Assembly: GCA_022749755.1 (NCBI GenBank)
Contig: CM040442.1
Location: forward strand, 10,948,457 to 11,012,456
Direction of reading: 5' to 3'
Source of the DNA: Azadirachta indica
Lineage: Eukaryota > Streptophyta > Magnoliopsida > Sapindales > Meliaceae
Length of the DNA: 64,000 nucleotides
Part shown: positions 23,470 through 34,224 of the stretch, piece after piece
Layout: every line of letters starts with the position of its first letter
Numbering within the stretch: the stretch's first letter is position 1
Notes under the pieces: generated by a model
Told to the model about the DNA's origin: nothing
Databases searched by the model: none
The model's input: the letters and a program-made list of their open reading frames with translations, nothing else
Made by a program: the position numbers and the translations under genes

Positions 23470-25307
23470 TTAAAGCTGAGCCAAGCTGCGAATATCAATG
23501 GGGTAGGTATCAGAAGGAACTTGAGCAATGTATGATCTTCCTGCCAGAGCAACATTGGCAACCTCGGTTGGATGTGTTGCATCCCAGAATATGAACTCAG
23601 CTCTGTTTGGACATGTAGTACCAAAAGGTGTGCAAGTTAAAGCTCCGTTAGTCATTGTCAGATTCCCTACTTCACAGCAGGGAGAATTGACTGTAACCCC
23701 TGAAATGAGCATCAATACATCAGGTATTACATTCCTTGGATGAAGCTATAGGTTGATTATCATAAGTTTTTAAGTTGAGTTATACCAGGTGCAGGGGTTG
23801 AAGATATCCCGAAAATGTTGATGTAGATAAAATTGGCATCCTGGAGATTGTTGTTGAGTTCATCAACTAGTAATACAAGCTTGGTGTTAAATATTTGTAC
23901 TGCTATGTTTATGGAGTCTACACATATAGAGCCATTACTTGTGCCATACATAGCAATGCTGCCTGGAGTACAGCCAATTAGACCTAATCCGAACAGGGCT
24001 ATCTTCCTTGCTCCTAAGTTGTACAACGCCTTGTACCAAGATAGAATATAAGTTATTTACAACAAAATTTGAAGTATAATATGTAAAATGATTAAAATAA
24101 AACTGAAAGCCAATTTGGTATAATTTTTCTTTCAGTTAAAATAATTTTTTTAATGTTAAAAACTCTTTTCAAATATTTTTCGTGTTATTTGGTTGTTATT
24201 AAAAAATTAGGAAACCCATATTTTAGATTGTTGGGATAGAGACGAAGTTTGTTTAAAAGAATAAATATAGTTTTAAAAGTTTTACTTGAAAAGTTATTTC
24301 AAACAGACCCTTAAAAGAAAAAAGAAGGAAAAGAAAGGACCTTTAATTGTTGAGAATATTGTCGAATGAGAAGTGTAGCATATTGTTCTGGTGTAAATAG
24401 GCGACTTGTAGGATAAAATTGAGGCAAGAAGTAATTGTTGATGTAATCGTTATTGCCCATTCCAACTGTATATATGCATTTCTTCAGGTATTTTTTAGTT
24501 GTTTCTCTATTTTTGAATTTGCTTTCAATCCGAGAGGTTGTAATTCTGTGATTTCGCAACTGCTTGTTCATGCTAATTACGTATCCCTGTAAGAAATCGT
24601 GTAAATAAATTGGTTTATATAAAAATGTAAGTATACATAATTATCATTTTCCAAAAATTAAGGATAAGGGAATTACTAAGTTGTTTCTTGCAGTTTCATC
24701 CCTAATTCCAGCTCCTCCAGAAGCATAATTTACACCTTTGAGAATGTCTTCACCCCTTGCACTTGCAAATGGTGGAATGTGATTCTCAAACCCTAGAAGT
24801 TCAGCTGCAACCAACAACAATATTGTTTCTATTAACTTAACATATTACATCAAGTAATTTGGATAACGAAGGGAGTAACGGTGGGACTTTATTGTTGAAT
24901 TTGATAATAATTTTTCTTTATTTGTTATTTTACTAAAGTTTAGGGACTAAAATACTGTTATGCAAAAATCGTCCCAGTCGAAGATATTCTGAATTTCAGA
25001 ATTGCGAGCACACAAAATTTTTCTTCTTCTTTCTCAGGAAATTACATAAAGAAAAAGTAGGAAAAATCATACCTATAACATCTCCCATATTTCGACCATT
25101 GGAAAATCTTCCTGTTTGGCCTCCGGGAAAATCAAGTCCATAAGGAGGAAAATTTGCTTTGGCCTTAGTCGGAAGATCATTGTTATTTCCATTATCAAAC
25201 AATGAATCTCCAAAAATGAAATAGCAAGGCACTTGCTCTACCTCTACTCCGTTAACCCATGTTGCCAACAATCTCAAAATCAAGATTACTACTGCTAAAC
25301 ACCACAT
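23470..25307 (-). CDS. GDSL esterase/lipase (At1g29660/At1g29670-like), cluster copy 1
   Basis: A secreted SGNH-hydrolase-fold lipase/esterase of the plant GDSL family, acting on ester bonds of unknown substrate, probably extracellular. Five exons (25073-25307, 24677-24804, 24341-24586, 23786-24029, 23470-23699) join in phase to 360 residues, the usual length. An N-terminal signal peptide ([19 protein letters not shown]) precedes block [15 protein letters not shown] with the nucleophile Ser. Further blocks are [14 protein letters not shown] (II), [12 protein letters not shown] with the Asn (III), and [12 protein letters not shown] with the Asp/His (V); it ends [10 protein letters not shown]. 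All catalytic residues are present. It faces away from two related genes at 36.6-47.9 kb, with the same intron phases, so the three are local duplicates. Confidence 0.95.
24100..24316. repeat. MITE-like insertion in intron 3 of GDSL copy 1
   Basis: The intron between 24029 and 24341 contains a segment beginning near GCCAATTTGGTATAATTTTT and ending TTCAAACAGACCCTTAA. The end is the reverse complement of TTAAGGGTCTGTTTGAA, the terminal motif of the dispersed family seen at 3420-3852. It does not disturb the splice sites. Confidence 0.45.
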
Positions 25308-25386
25308 ATTTCTTCAAAAAGTGTTTTTCTTGTTGCCAAAAACAATTTTCTTATAGTGGCTTTTGAGTAAGATTGATTGTCAATGC

Positions 25387-25466
<80 letters not shown>
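25387..25466 (-). repeat. Compound microsatellite (TA)10/(GA)30 upstream of GDSL copy 1
   Basis: About 20 bp of TA directly joined to about 60 bp of GA. In the sense direction of the gene this is (TC)n followed by (TA)n, about 80-160 bp before the start codon, where a pyrimidine patch and TATA-like sequence would sit in a plant core promoter. Promoter function is inference. Confidence 0.8.
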
Positions 25467-25469
<3 letters not shown>

Positions 25470-25840
25470 ATTTTATAATTCTGTCGTCGGTTCAAATAAA
25501 TATTAGTCTATGATTTTTATGCATGTTGAAGTCAAATTATTTTTGGATTTCATTCTATTTTGGTTCAATTTCAAATATTCTTGAATTATTTTTTTCTATA
25601 AATGACAAATTCAAAATATTTTTTTGTATATGGAATGAAATTGAGGGAATTAAATCGAAGATTCAAAGTGCTACCTGCCTTTTTGGACAAGATTTGAAAT
25701 GGTGCCAAATGAAATGGTCGACTGTGGCATGTGATAATAACTACTCACATTGACTTTATATTAAAGGACAAATCATATCTTAATTTATTATTTTGATAAA
25801 AGTTAAGGATAAAAATAATAATATATTATTTGAAAGTTAT

Positions 25841-26683
25841 GGGATATTGTACTTTATCTTTCGCGTTTACAGAAATTTGATATATTTTTTAAATTTTTTA
25901 GAAAAATAACATAATTTTATGAGTTTTAAAAAAAAGTCAAGATACTCCCTAAAGTTATTATTTATATTTTAATTTGTTTATTTTACATCTTTACTTATTA
26001 AAAATATCTAAAATAATTATAATTTTTTTTTTATTTTTTATTTTGTAATAACTCATATAATCTTATTTTAACATTTAACTTTAAAAGTTATAATAATATT
26101 ATGACCTTAATTATTTATTTTCTTCCAAATCTATTATCAAATTTATATAATATTTAATTATATATTTTTCTAAAATACATCGTATGGTTAAAATAGTTTA
26201 TTTTAAAAATTATGCATAATTAATATTGTCAAAATTATGTATAATTGTGTAAACATTTAAGAAATTTTGACAATAAAATTTATGTTATAAAAATTTTTCA
26301 ATTAATTATACATAATTTTTTAAATAAATTATTTTAATAATACGATATATTTTAGAAATTACATATAATTAGATATTATAAATGCTTGCTTATAAATTTT
26401 GAAGGAAAGAAGTAATTAAGGTTAAAATATTATTATAATTTTTAAATTTAAATCTTACAATAAGATTATATTGATTATTATAAAATAAAAAAAAAAATAA
26501 AAATCATATAATAATTTTATATATTTTTAATAATAAAGAGGTAAAATAGTTAAATTAAAATATAAATAATAATTTAGAGGGCATGTTGATTTTTTAAAAA
26601 ATGCAGGGGGTATCTTACTTTTTTCAAAATTTTGGAGGATATATTGACTTTTCTCAAAACCTAGGAGGTAAAGTACACATCCT
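25841..26683. mobile_element. Foldback (long inverted repeat) element of about 840 bp
   Basis: Arms of about 390-420 bp face each other around a centre near 26262. The left end reads GGGATATTGTACTTTATC; the right end reversed reads GGATGTGTACTTTACCTCC. Further in, AAAAGTCAAGATACTCCCTA mirrors AAAGTAAGATACCCCCTG, and TTATTATTTATATTTTAATT and TAATAATATTATGACCTTAA have near-identical partners. AT-rich, no coding capacity. The layout fits a non-autonomous Mutator-like or foldback element; a target duplication is not evident. Confidence 0.72.
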
Positions 26684-27392
26684 AATTAAGAAAGTAGAAA
26701 GTATGAATTCTAAATGTATCTAAATATTTGACTTTGAATGATGATTTTGATATTTTTGTTTGAAATCTAAATATAAGCATTAAATTGTTTATTTTTTTAA
26801 AAAAATGTTAAAAATTAATATTTTCATACTTGTACTCTTATAAATTTTAAATGTTATATAAACAGTAAAATTTTTAAAAACCATAAATAAAATAAATTTT
26901 ACTTATATGTATAAATGATGAACTAACATAAATTTTGTTATAATTTATGATCATGTTAATTGAAAATATAAATATATTTAAATTTGAATATGACAATAAT
27001 ATATTTAAAAATAATAATCATGCTACGAAAAGAAACTGAAAAGAAATTAAGAACTATATTTTAGTTGAAAATATTGATTAATAAATTTGAGCAAATGGCA
27101 AAACCTTCATGCGAAAAAAGAAATAAGTGGGTTTTAAAAAAATATATTATATTTTATATGGGTACTGATGTAAATAGATTGATTATGAAAGGAAGTTGCT
27201 TAGATATGATTTAATAAAATTATTCAAACTTTTCAGTTTTAGCCAAAAAGTAAAAAAATAATTAACTTTTTTTATCCGTAAAAAATATTTGAAAATATAT
27301 GGACACATTTCTCTACAACTCTTTGTATATATGTCATGCATATGCTTATTATGTGGATATCATACTCAGTGTCTTGAAACTGCCCTTTACAG
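26684..27392. other. AT-rich spacer without recognised genes
   Basis: Short low-complexity frames only. From about 27300 the composition becomes gene-like, leading into the TRAPPC13 fragment. Confidence 0.5.
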
Positions 27393-29020
27393 CCCATCAC
27401 AAGCAAGGAGATTGAGTTGAATGTTGTGGAGATTCCATCTGTCGTCAGTGTAGATAGAACATTCTCGGTAATTTATTTATAGTTCTTTTTACAGAATTTT
27501 ATTTATGAATTCTAGTGCACCCTCTTCAATAGATAGTCATCCGTATATTAATTCTCCCCCTCCTTCAGAAAAAGTTCATTCATTATGTCTCTGTAAGAAA
27601 ACTTTCCATATACATGGTTTGGACTCTGTACTGCATCCTCTTTGATATTTTTCTTCAACTGTTAGTGCTGAAGCAAATATGAGTTTGTTTGAAATTGTTA
27701 ATTGATTTGGGAACCTGAACCAGTCAGTGCTTGATGCAGGTACACTTGAAGCTCACAAACCAGACAGACAGGGATCAGGTCTCCTTTGAGGTTTGGTGAT
27801 CACAAAATGATTCTCAGGCGGACAAAGTTGTTATAATTAATGGTCTCCAGATAATGGTAATGTACTTTTGTTGGCTCCTGGATGTCTTCTTTTATGTAGA
27901 TATGCCTGATTTTCTCCTCACTTTGAGTTTATAGGAATCCAATTTATTGCAGTACTGATATGGATTTGACTATATACAGGCATTGCCTCAGGTCGAGGCT
28001 TTTGGTTCCACAGATTTTCAACTGGTATGTACAATACTCTTCTGATGGTAATTTTTTTTCCCTTCTTGTTTGAGATGATGAAGAGATAACTGTAATGTGC
28101 ATCCCATATTGCAGCTTTAAACTGTGCCTCATTGCATGATTGTTTCATTTTCTTATGCAGAATCTGATTGCCACAAAACTTGGAGTTCAAAGAATTACAG
28201 GCATTACAGTGTTGTCTTAGAGAATAAGACATTTGAGCCATTGCCTGATTTGGAGGTTTGTAATTTATGTTATTTATCACTGTTTGTCAGAGACAACTGG
28301 CAGTTTAAATGCTCAATGCTCTAAAATCTGCATTGTTCAAGTTCAGTAGTTGGCTGTATTGTTGAGGAGGAATATAACCTCAGGTTCGTGGTTGCTGAAA
28401 TGGCCATGAATTGTATGAAGTTATGAAAGTTTGATGAGGTTGACTGAACTAATGCACATCAGTACATGTAAAACACATTTGAAACCTTGATTTTGGAATG
28501 ACAGTATGAAATATTTTGCACGATTAACATATAAAGTTGAGGAGAGGCCATTGCAAGTGGTGCAGTAGAACTCTTCCCCTGCAGAGTGTAGGTCTGATAA
28601 TTTGCATTTTTGAGGGGAAGTACTAAATATAAACACACTTAAGGTTGAGATCATATCCATATCACCTTTCCGAGAACACTAATTTGCAAAACATCAGGCA
28701 ATAGCATATGACCTTTAGTGCTTAAAATTGATTGATCAATTCAGTATCTTGAATCTCAATATTTCTATATAATTTCTTTTCTGCCTAGCCAAACTCTGAA
28801 AGGGGGATGATAGTTGGATATTTTTAGTTGGTCTAGCGACTAGCTACTCTTACTGTCGACCTGGCTTACCGAAGGCATAATCCTTTTCTTGTTGACGAAG
28901 GGCTTTTTTTCATGAAATAATTTAGTCTTTGCAGTTGAACTCTATTATGCCCAATGTTTTTGTTGGTTTAACGTTTATAACTCTTCAAACATGTTGCAGA
29001 TTTTTGTGGATCTGGAATAA
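27393..29020 (+). pseudogene. TRAPPC13-like (TRAPP complex subunit 13) 3'-exon pseudogene
   Basis: TRAPPC13 is a subunit of the TRAPP vesicle-tethering complex (DUF974 family). Five consecutive C-terminal exons are still bounded by GT-AG sites: 27393-27467 (PITSKEIELNVVEIPSVVSV), 27740-27856 (VHLKLTNQTDRDQVSFEVW), 27980-28024 (ALPQVEAFGSTDFQL), 28161-28255 (NLIATKLGVQRITGITVL, later NKTFEPLPDLE) and 29000-29020 (IFVDLE, then a stop at the position expected for the C-terminus). A TGA at 27797-27799 interrupts exon 2. A TAG at 28218-28220 plus a frame change interrupts exon 4. Upstream exons are absent. Because introns are kept, it arose by DNA duplication, not reverse transcription. Family naming is from memory of the Arabidopsis At2g47960 C-terminus. 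Confidence 0.8.
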
Positions 29021-30049
29021 TGTGTTGGCTGGATTAGGTTTGCTGATGCTGATCAACAAACATGAGTTTTGCTTTATGGGGAGTTCTGTCAGCTGAGCAA
29101 TGTCATGACATGCACCATCAATATGGCATTAAATATATCACTCAGAATTAGTGCAAATAAGCCCCAAGTTCATCTACCTTCTTTGAACGTTAGCAGAGCT
29201 ATCATCACTGTCGAGTATGACTTGCTGCCATGCTTTTTTATGAACTATTCTCTCCCAAGGCAGACTAGTTCCTTTATGGTTGACAACATGATTCTGATTT
29301 TTTAAAATTATCAAATGAGAAGTCATGCAGCCGCTAGGGTTTTACAAACTGTTTTACTTTACAAGTGAGCACGCTTCCTATTGAATTTTGGGAAGCTCTA
29401 ATGTATTCACGAAACACACAGGACAAGCATCCAATTTTTTTTTTTTTTTTTTTGTTGGTTTCGGGAGAATAGTTGTTAAATATGTCTAAATGGTAATTAG
29501 ATTTTTTCTTATCAACTTGGGATCAGGGATCATGTGTTGTCTTTAGCCTACTCTCTTTAAACAATAGGAAAGTCTCCTGTAAATAATGATGCTTACAGGG
29601 TTAATTGACATGATATTTCATTCCAAATCTGTATCTAAATTCATATTGTTCTTTCCTTCATCAACTTTTGTTTCTTTTTGTGAGTCGCATGAGCCTTCTT
29701 TATCTTAACTGTATGTTTGACAGATTGATGTGGAATTGAACTACCAATTGGATAAATTTTAATAGATGGAAAGAATTTACCAAACTGATGCACATTTGAT
29801 ATAAACATATATTTAATTTTGCTAGCCACATGCTTGAATTATGATAAAACTCCAGTAGAAGATACTCATTTGTCAATAGAGGGAAACAAAATGTACATAG
29901 TTAAGCATTTCCAGGTAGGTCAGTTATGGGAGATATATAAGTACATAGATAGATAGACCCAAACAAAGGAAATCGAAAAGCAAAAACGTAAAACGGGAAA
30001 TCGAGAAGTCGAGTTTGCAGTCAAATTATGCTTCTTCTTTCTTATTATC
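29021..30049. other. Spacer between the TRAPPC13 fragment and the TSJT1-like gene
   Basis: Probably former 3' flank of the TRAPPC13 duplicate, then the 3' flank of the minus-strand gene. A T-run lies at about 29437-29455. A 78-residue frame at 29069-29305 has no recognised similarity and is not called. Confidence 0.4.
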
Positions 30050-31133
30050 TCACACACGAGAGCCAGACAATGCCCAGTTGGCTTCACTGCCTACACGTGG
30101 CATACTTTTCATCCTGGATTGAGAATCAACCTTGAAGTTGGCCCCACACATTGCTCCCTCGCTGTCAATTCTAGGCATTGCCTTCATTTTACTCATTGGA
30201 TGCTCAAAGCTCATCAGCCCTTGCTCACTGTGAAACATGCACCCTGCACCAAATTTCATTAGCATTTCGTCTCAGTTAATCGATCATTTTCACATAATAT
30301 AATTTTAATTTCTTTTAAACATATAACCTCAGTTATGATATAACTTTGCTCGCTCACATACCGGGTGGAAATGGTGCAAATGATTTGGCACAGCTTGCTT
30401 TGATCACCTCCAATTTATCAGAAATGACCACAGACCCATCAGCTGCAATGCCCCAAAACATTCTCATCTCTTCATCAGCACCCTGTACAACAAAAATGTT
30501 CAAAAAGAAATCGTTAGAACACAGTTTTATTTTACTTTATTTTCTTTAGTAGCTAAAATGTTTTAGTGCTTGAATTTGAAGAGGACTTGCCAGTGCAGCA
30601 AAGACGCTTCTTGCCTTGCTGTCGTACAGCACAAATCCAAAGCTGCCAGCAAGGTCTCTAAGGACCTGATGAGCCGGGTATGGGCCGCGATCACGAAGGG
30701 TCCGGTAGGCTTCGATCACAAACATTGCCTCATTGCTTCCTTTTGACAGCCCATACTGTTTGTTCAGTTTGCTCAAGTTGTTCAAGCTTCCCAAGAACAT
30801 GCAGTATATGTTATCCAATCCACAAAACAACCTGCAGTTTTGGGTAAACAAAATTGAATGAGATTAAGAAACAAATGAAACATGATTTCAAGAAATTATA
30901 TCTAATTATATATTTATGTACCTTTGGGAAATGGCGTAAGAGTTTTGTGGTGGAACATAAGCAAGAGCAGCTGCATTTCCAAAGTTGATTGATAAAGCAT
31001 TGGCAGGCTGAGAAGACATGAATTCCTTGAAGATTTCTTCAGGAAGCTTAGGTTTTGCTGATGAAATCAATGAGGCAGGGCTATGCAACTCCTGAGGAGG
31101 ATTCACTAAACCTTTGTTGAATATAGCCAACAT
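30050..31133 (-). CDS. TSJT1 / aluminium-induced protein (AILP1-like) with YGL and LRDR motifs
   Basis: A DUF3700 family protein with a class II glutamine-amidotransferase-like (Ntn) fold. Members are induced by dark, stress, wounding, hormone or aluminium; a biochemical activity is not established. Four exons (30922-31133, 30591-30831, 30362-30482, 30050-30243) join to 255 residues, a usual length. It begins MLAIFNKGLVNPPQELHSPA; the family lacks the N-terminal catalytic Cys of true amidotransferases, and here residue 2 is Leu. The hallmark motifs YGLSKG and LRDRGPYPA are in exon 2, and FWGIAADGSVVISDKLEV in exon 3. The C-terminus is MPRVGSEANWALSGSRV. Intron 2 uses a GC donor (CTG|GCAAGT at 30591/30590); the nearby GT would put the next exon out of frame. 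Reading frame intact. Confidence 0.95.
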
Positions 31134-31700
31134 TTTCTCTTCTTAAAATTTCAAACAAGAAATCTTCAGAAACAAATGCAATTAATACACCGAAAATAAC
31201 GAGAGATATTGATGATAGAAGAAGACAGAAAACAGAGTGAGTTGATATTATAGGATGCGTTTTGCGTGGAATATATATATAGCGGAAAAACGCTGAGAAA
31301 GACATGACAACGTGGCAACACTATCCATAACTCCAAATTCCATAGGATACACGTAGTTTCAGCTTTAAGTTAAGACTTAAAGACTTGAAGAAGATGAGAT
31401 CTAATTCCAATTTATATTTAAATTTCTTTTTTAATTGGCTTACGTTGTTGATATGGGTATTTATTCATATTTTAATACAAGATTTAGGGGAATTTTTAAA
31501 GTAGGTTTAATTTCGGGAAACGGGAACAAAAAGGCCGGGAGATTTTAATCTTATCCACAAGCAAATAGCAAAGTAGTTGAGATTCATAGTGACATAGATC
31601 CGAGTCAGCAAATTGTTTGTGTCGGCTCTTTTGTTGACTTTTTGACTGTTGGATCCCAGCTATTTCTTACGTGTACACGTGTCCAGAGTCAACTGCCAAA
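31134..31700 (-). promoter_or_regulatory. Promoter region of the TSJT1-like gene
   Basis: TATATATATA at about 31271-31280 is a plausible TATA box, about 140 bp before the start codon. AACGTGGCAA at about 31309 and the palindromic TTACGTGTACACGTGTCC at 31668-31685 carry G-box/ABRE-type ACGT cores. Two TTGAC W-box cores lie at 31632-31645. This fits stress or ABA control reported for the family, but is motif evidence only. Confidence 0.45.
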
Positions 31701-33200
31701 TAGCCTCTCCCACTAGTTTTGCCTGGTATTCTCAATGTTGATGATAATCACTTCGATGGAGGAAATTGGATTTACTGAAGTTATACCGAAAAGCGCTCTA
31801 AAATGGCAGAGATTGAACCCCAAACCATGATGGTTTTTATATTGGAACGAGAAAATCGTGGGGACTGATAATTCGGTGACTGAAATTTAACCAACAAATT
31901 ACATCCGCCGATGAACAATATAAAAAAAGTAAAATGAAAGATGAAAAGGGTACTAAATTAACAGGACAAAAGCTATCAATTTGCGTTACAAGCAACTGTA
32001 AATTCATTTAGAGGAAAATGTTATACAACTGAACAGACTTGACAACTATACAATGTGAAAGTTGTACTAAAAATGCCCATTTCAAGCACTATAGTCTCTG
32101 TTATAATATTTGTCTTCTGGGTAATAGAAGGCATTCACCAAGGTTCACTCAAGACTTAGAATAACGCAAAAATTGATGTTCACAGAATTTATATGTTATT
32201 ATTTGTTCCAAAGATTGGGTGTTAAGAATAATACTTTTTATTTAATTAAGTTAAATTATCTTTAATAGTCAATTTATACGATGAGTAATTTTTATAATAG
32301 TTTCTTTTAGTAAATGAGAATAATAAGAGTAAATTTTATAGTGCAAATAGACATTCTTTAATCAATTTTGTAACTAAAAAAATCAACATGTACATGTCAT
32401 TATATATATATATATATAAAAATAAAATATAAAAAAAAAAATAAATATTATTATATTGTATCTAAAATTTAAATTTAATAATAATAATAATTAATAATTT
32501 TATTACTATTATTGTTAACATATTTTATAGCTTTTGTTGTTAATACTTTATATATAATCATGTCTATAATAAATTCGAGATTATTGGCAACAATTTTTAT
32601 AAGTTTACTTGTCATAGCTTCAATTTTCGTTTCAACAATATCAAATTTAAAGTAAAAAACTAAATATGAGAATAAATGTTATGAGAAGAAGGTTGAATCT
32701 AATAATTACAATGTAATAGAATTAGATTACCAAAATCAACACATTTACTCCGTAAGTTCCTATTACAAGAAAAGAAAAATATTAATCATATATATGTATA
32801 GAGATTTTTATTTTATTTTGTAACACAGACTAATCAAGATTCTTCACTTAGACGTCATTTTCTACAAACAAAAATTAATATGATTCATCATCAACATAAA
32901 TATATTTATATATAATTTAAAAAAATGGTGAGAATGGATGTCAAAATGGAGTTGGGCTGTCATTCTCATTCTGGGCCCGAAAATGTAGGGCTTTCATGGG
33001 CCCTATGTTTGTGAAAAAATTTATCATCTCTACTTGGATATATTAAAACAAAGAGTAGAGACTAAATTATTGAAATTGTAAACAATATGCCAACGTGTTA
33101 TTATTAAAAAATTCATGGATGAAGAACACTAAAATTGGTTATGAAGCAAAAAAGCCTTTCGATCTTTTAACCACCCTGTCGTCTTCAATTTTGCAAGGAA
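31701..33200. other. Intergenic DNA without recognised genes
   Basis: AT-rich, with a (TA)n tract at about 32399-32420. A box-B-like phrase GAGATTGAACCCCA at about 31811 may be a SINE trace. At 32944-33005 two TGGGCC/GGGCCC (site II-like) motifs flank AGGGCTTT, but no gene start is recognisable beside them. Confidence 0.4.
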
Positions 33201-33209
33201 GCCTAGCAA

Positions 33210-33840
33210 GTAATAGCAAATTTCGTAGCCCACGGTCGTAAATTCTATTCTCCATCTCTTCCCCGGCCTTCGCCATTGCCATCCTAATTTTTCTCTTTTG
33301 CTGGTAGAGATGGTAGGGATGGCAATGGAGCGAAGTAGGGATGAGAAAGCCTTTTTCGTTTTTCAGTCTGTTTTAATTTTAATTTTTATTATTTACCTCA
33401 TTCTTTAATAAAATTTAATAAAGTAGGGATGAAGAATCTCGTATAGAGAATGCATTCTCTATTCCCATTTATTTTTTCCTTTTTTTATTTATTTATATTA
33501 ATACTAATTAAAGATGTCATTAATATATTATAGTATTGTTCATGTGTAATAATTATATTAAAAATATGAATTTTACTATTTGATATGGAAAAAAAATTAT
33601 GAATTATAAAATTTTTTAATTGAATATAGCCTGTATATATATTTTTTTTATTTGAAAAATAACATATTATAATATATTATTATAGATATTTGGAGAATGG
33701 GGTGGAAACAGGTGGGGAATACTAAACCATTCTTCACCTCATTTATAGTATAGGGATTAATCTCTCTCTATTCCTCACTTCATTCTCCATTACATCACTC
33801 CAATTTTATTCTATTTGGGGTGAATTCTTATGGACCCTAA
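33210..33840. mobile_element. Two hAT-type element ends head to head, with one AT-rich element body
   Basis: CGCCATTGCCATCCTA (33271-33286) and TAGGGATGGCAATGGAGCG (33314-33332) are inverted copies of an Ac/Ds-like terminus 27 bp apart. The left end belongs to an element extending leftwards (reversed: GGATGGCAATGGCGAAGGCC). The right one leads into about 500 bp of AT-rich DNA, with GGGGTGGAAACAGGTGGGG near 33700 and a pyrimidine-rich right part to about 33838. No transposase is encoded. Confidence 0.5.
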
Positions 33841-34224
33841 ACTTGTGAGAGATTTTAGCATTCTTAAGAGATGGGGAGTTCGACAGAGACTCAGTAATCG
33901 AGGAAGTGACAAGCCATGTATTTGCTCCAAATTCGTAGGGTAGATTACTAAACTGAAGAACAATAAGAAATTAAAATTAAAACTCTATAGATTCAAGCTT
34001 TGATTTTAAAGTTGAAATTGACAACAATTTGAAACTTAAAAACCTTTGAATGACGACCAGTTCCAGTTTCTTTCAAGCGCAAGAAGGCTTATTCAGAAAT
34101 TAGTTTCTTCAATTCCATCGCACTGTCGAGCTCGCCATTGTTTTCTTTGTCTAACATTAGTTCCCAAATTCATGCTCCAAGGTCCATTATCAACCTCATT
34201 CTTCTCATTTATGCTACCTACACT

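Noticed and set aside
29069..29305. 78-codon frame after the TRAPPC13 fragment
   Set aside because: Begins beyond the natural stop of that gene and resembles no family; probably old 3' UTR or spacer.
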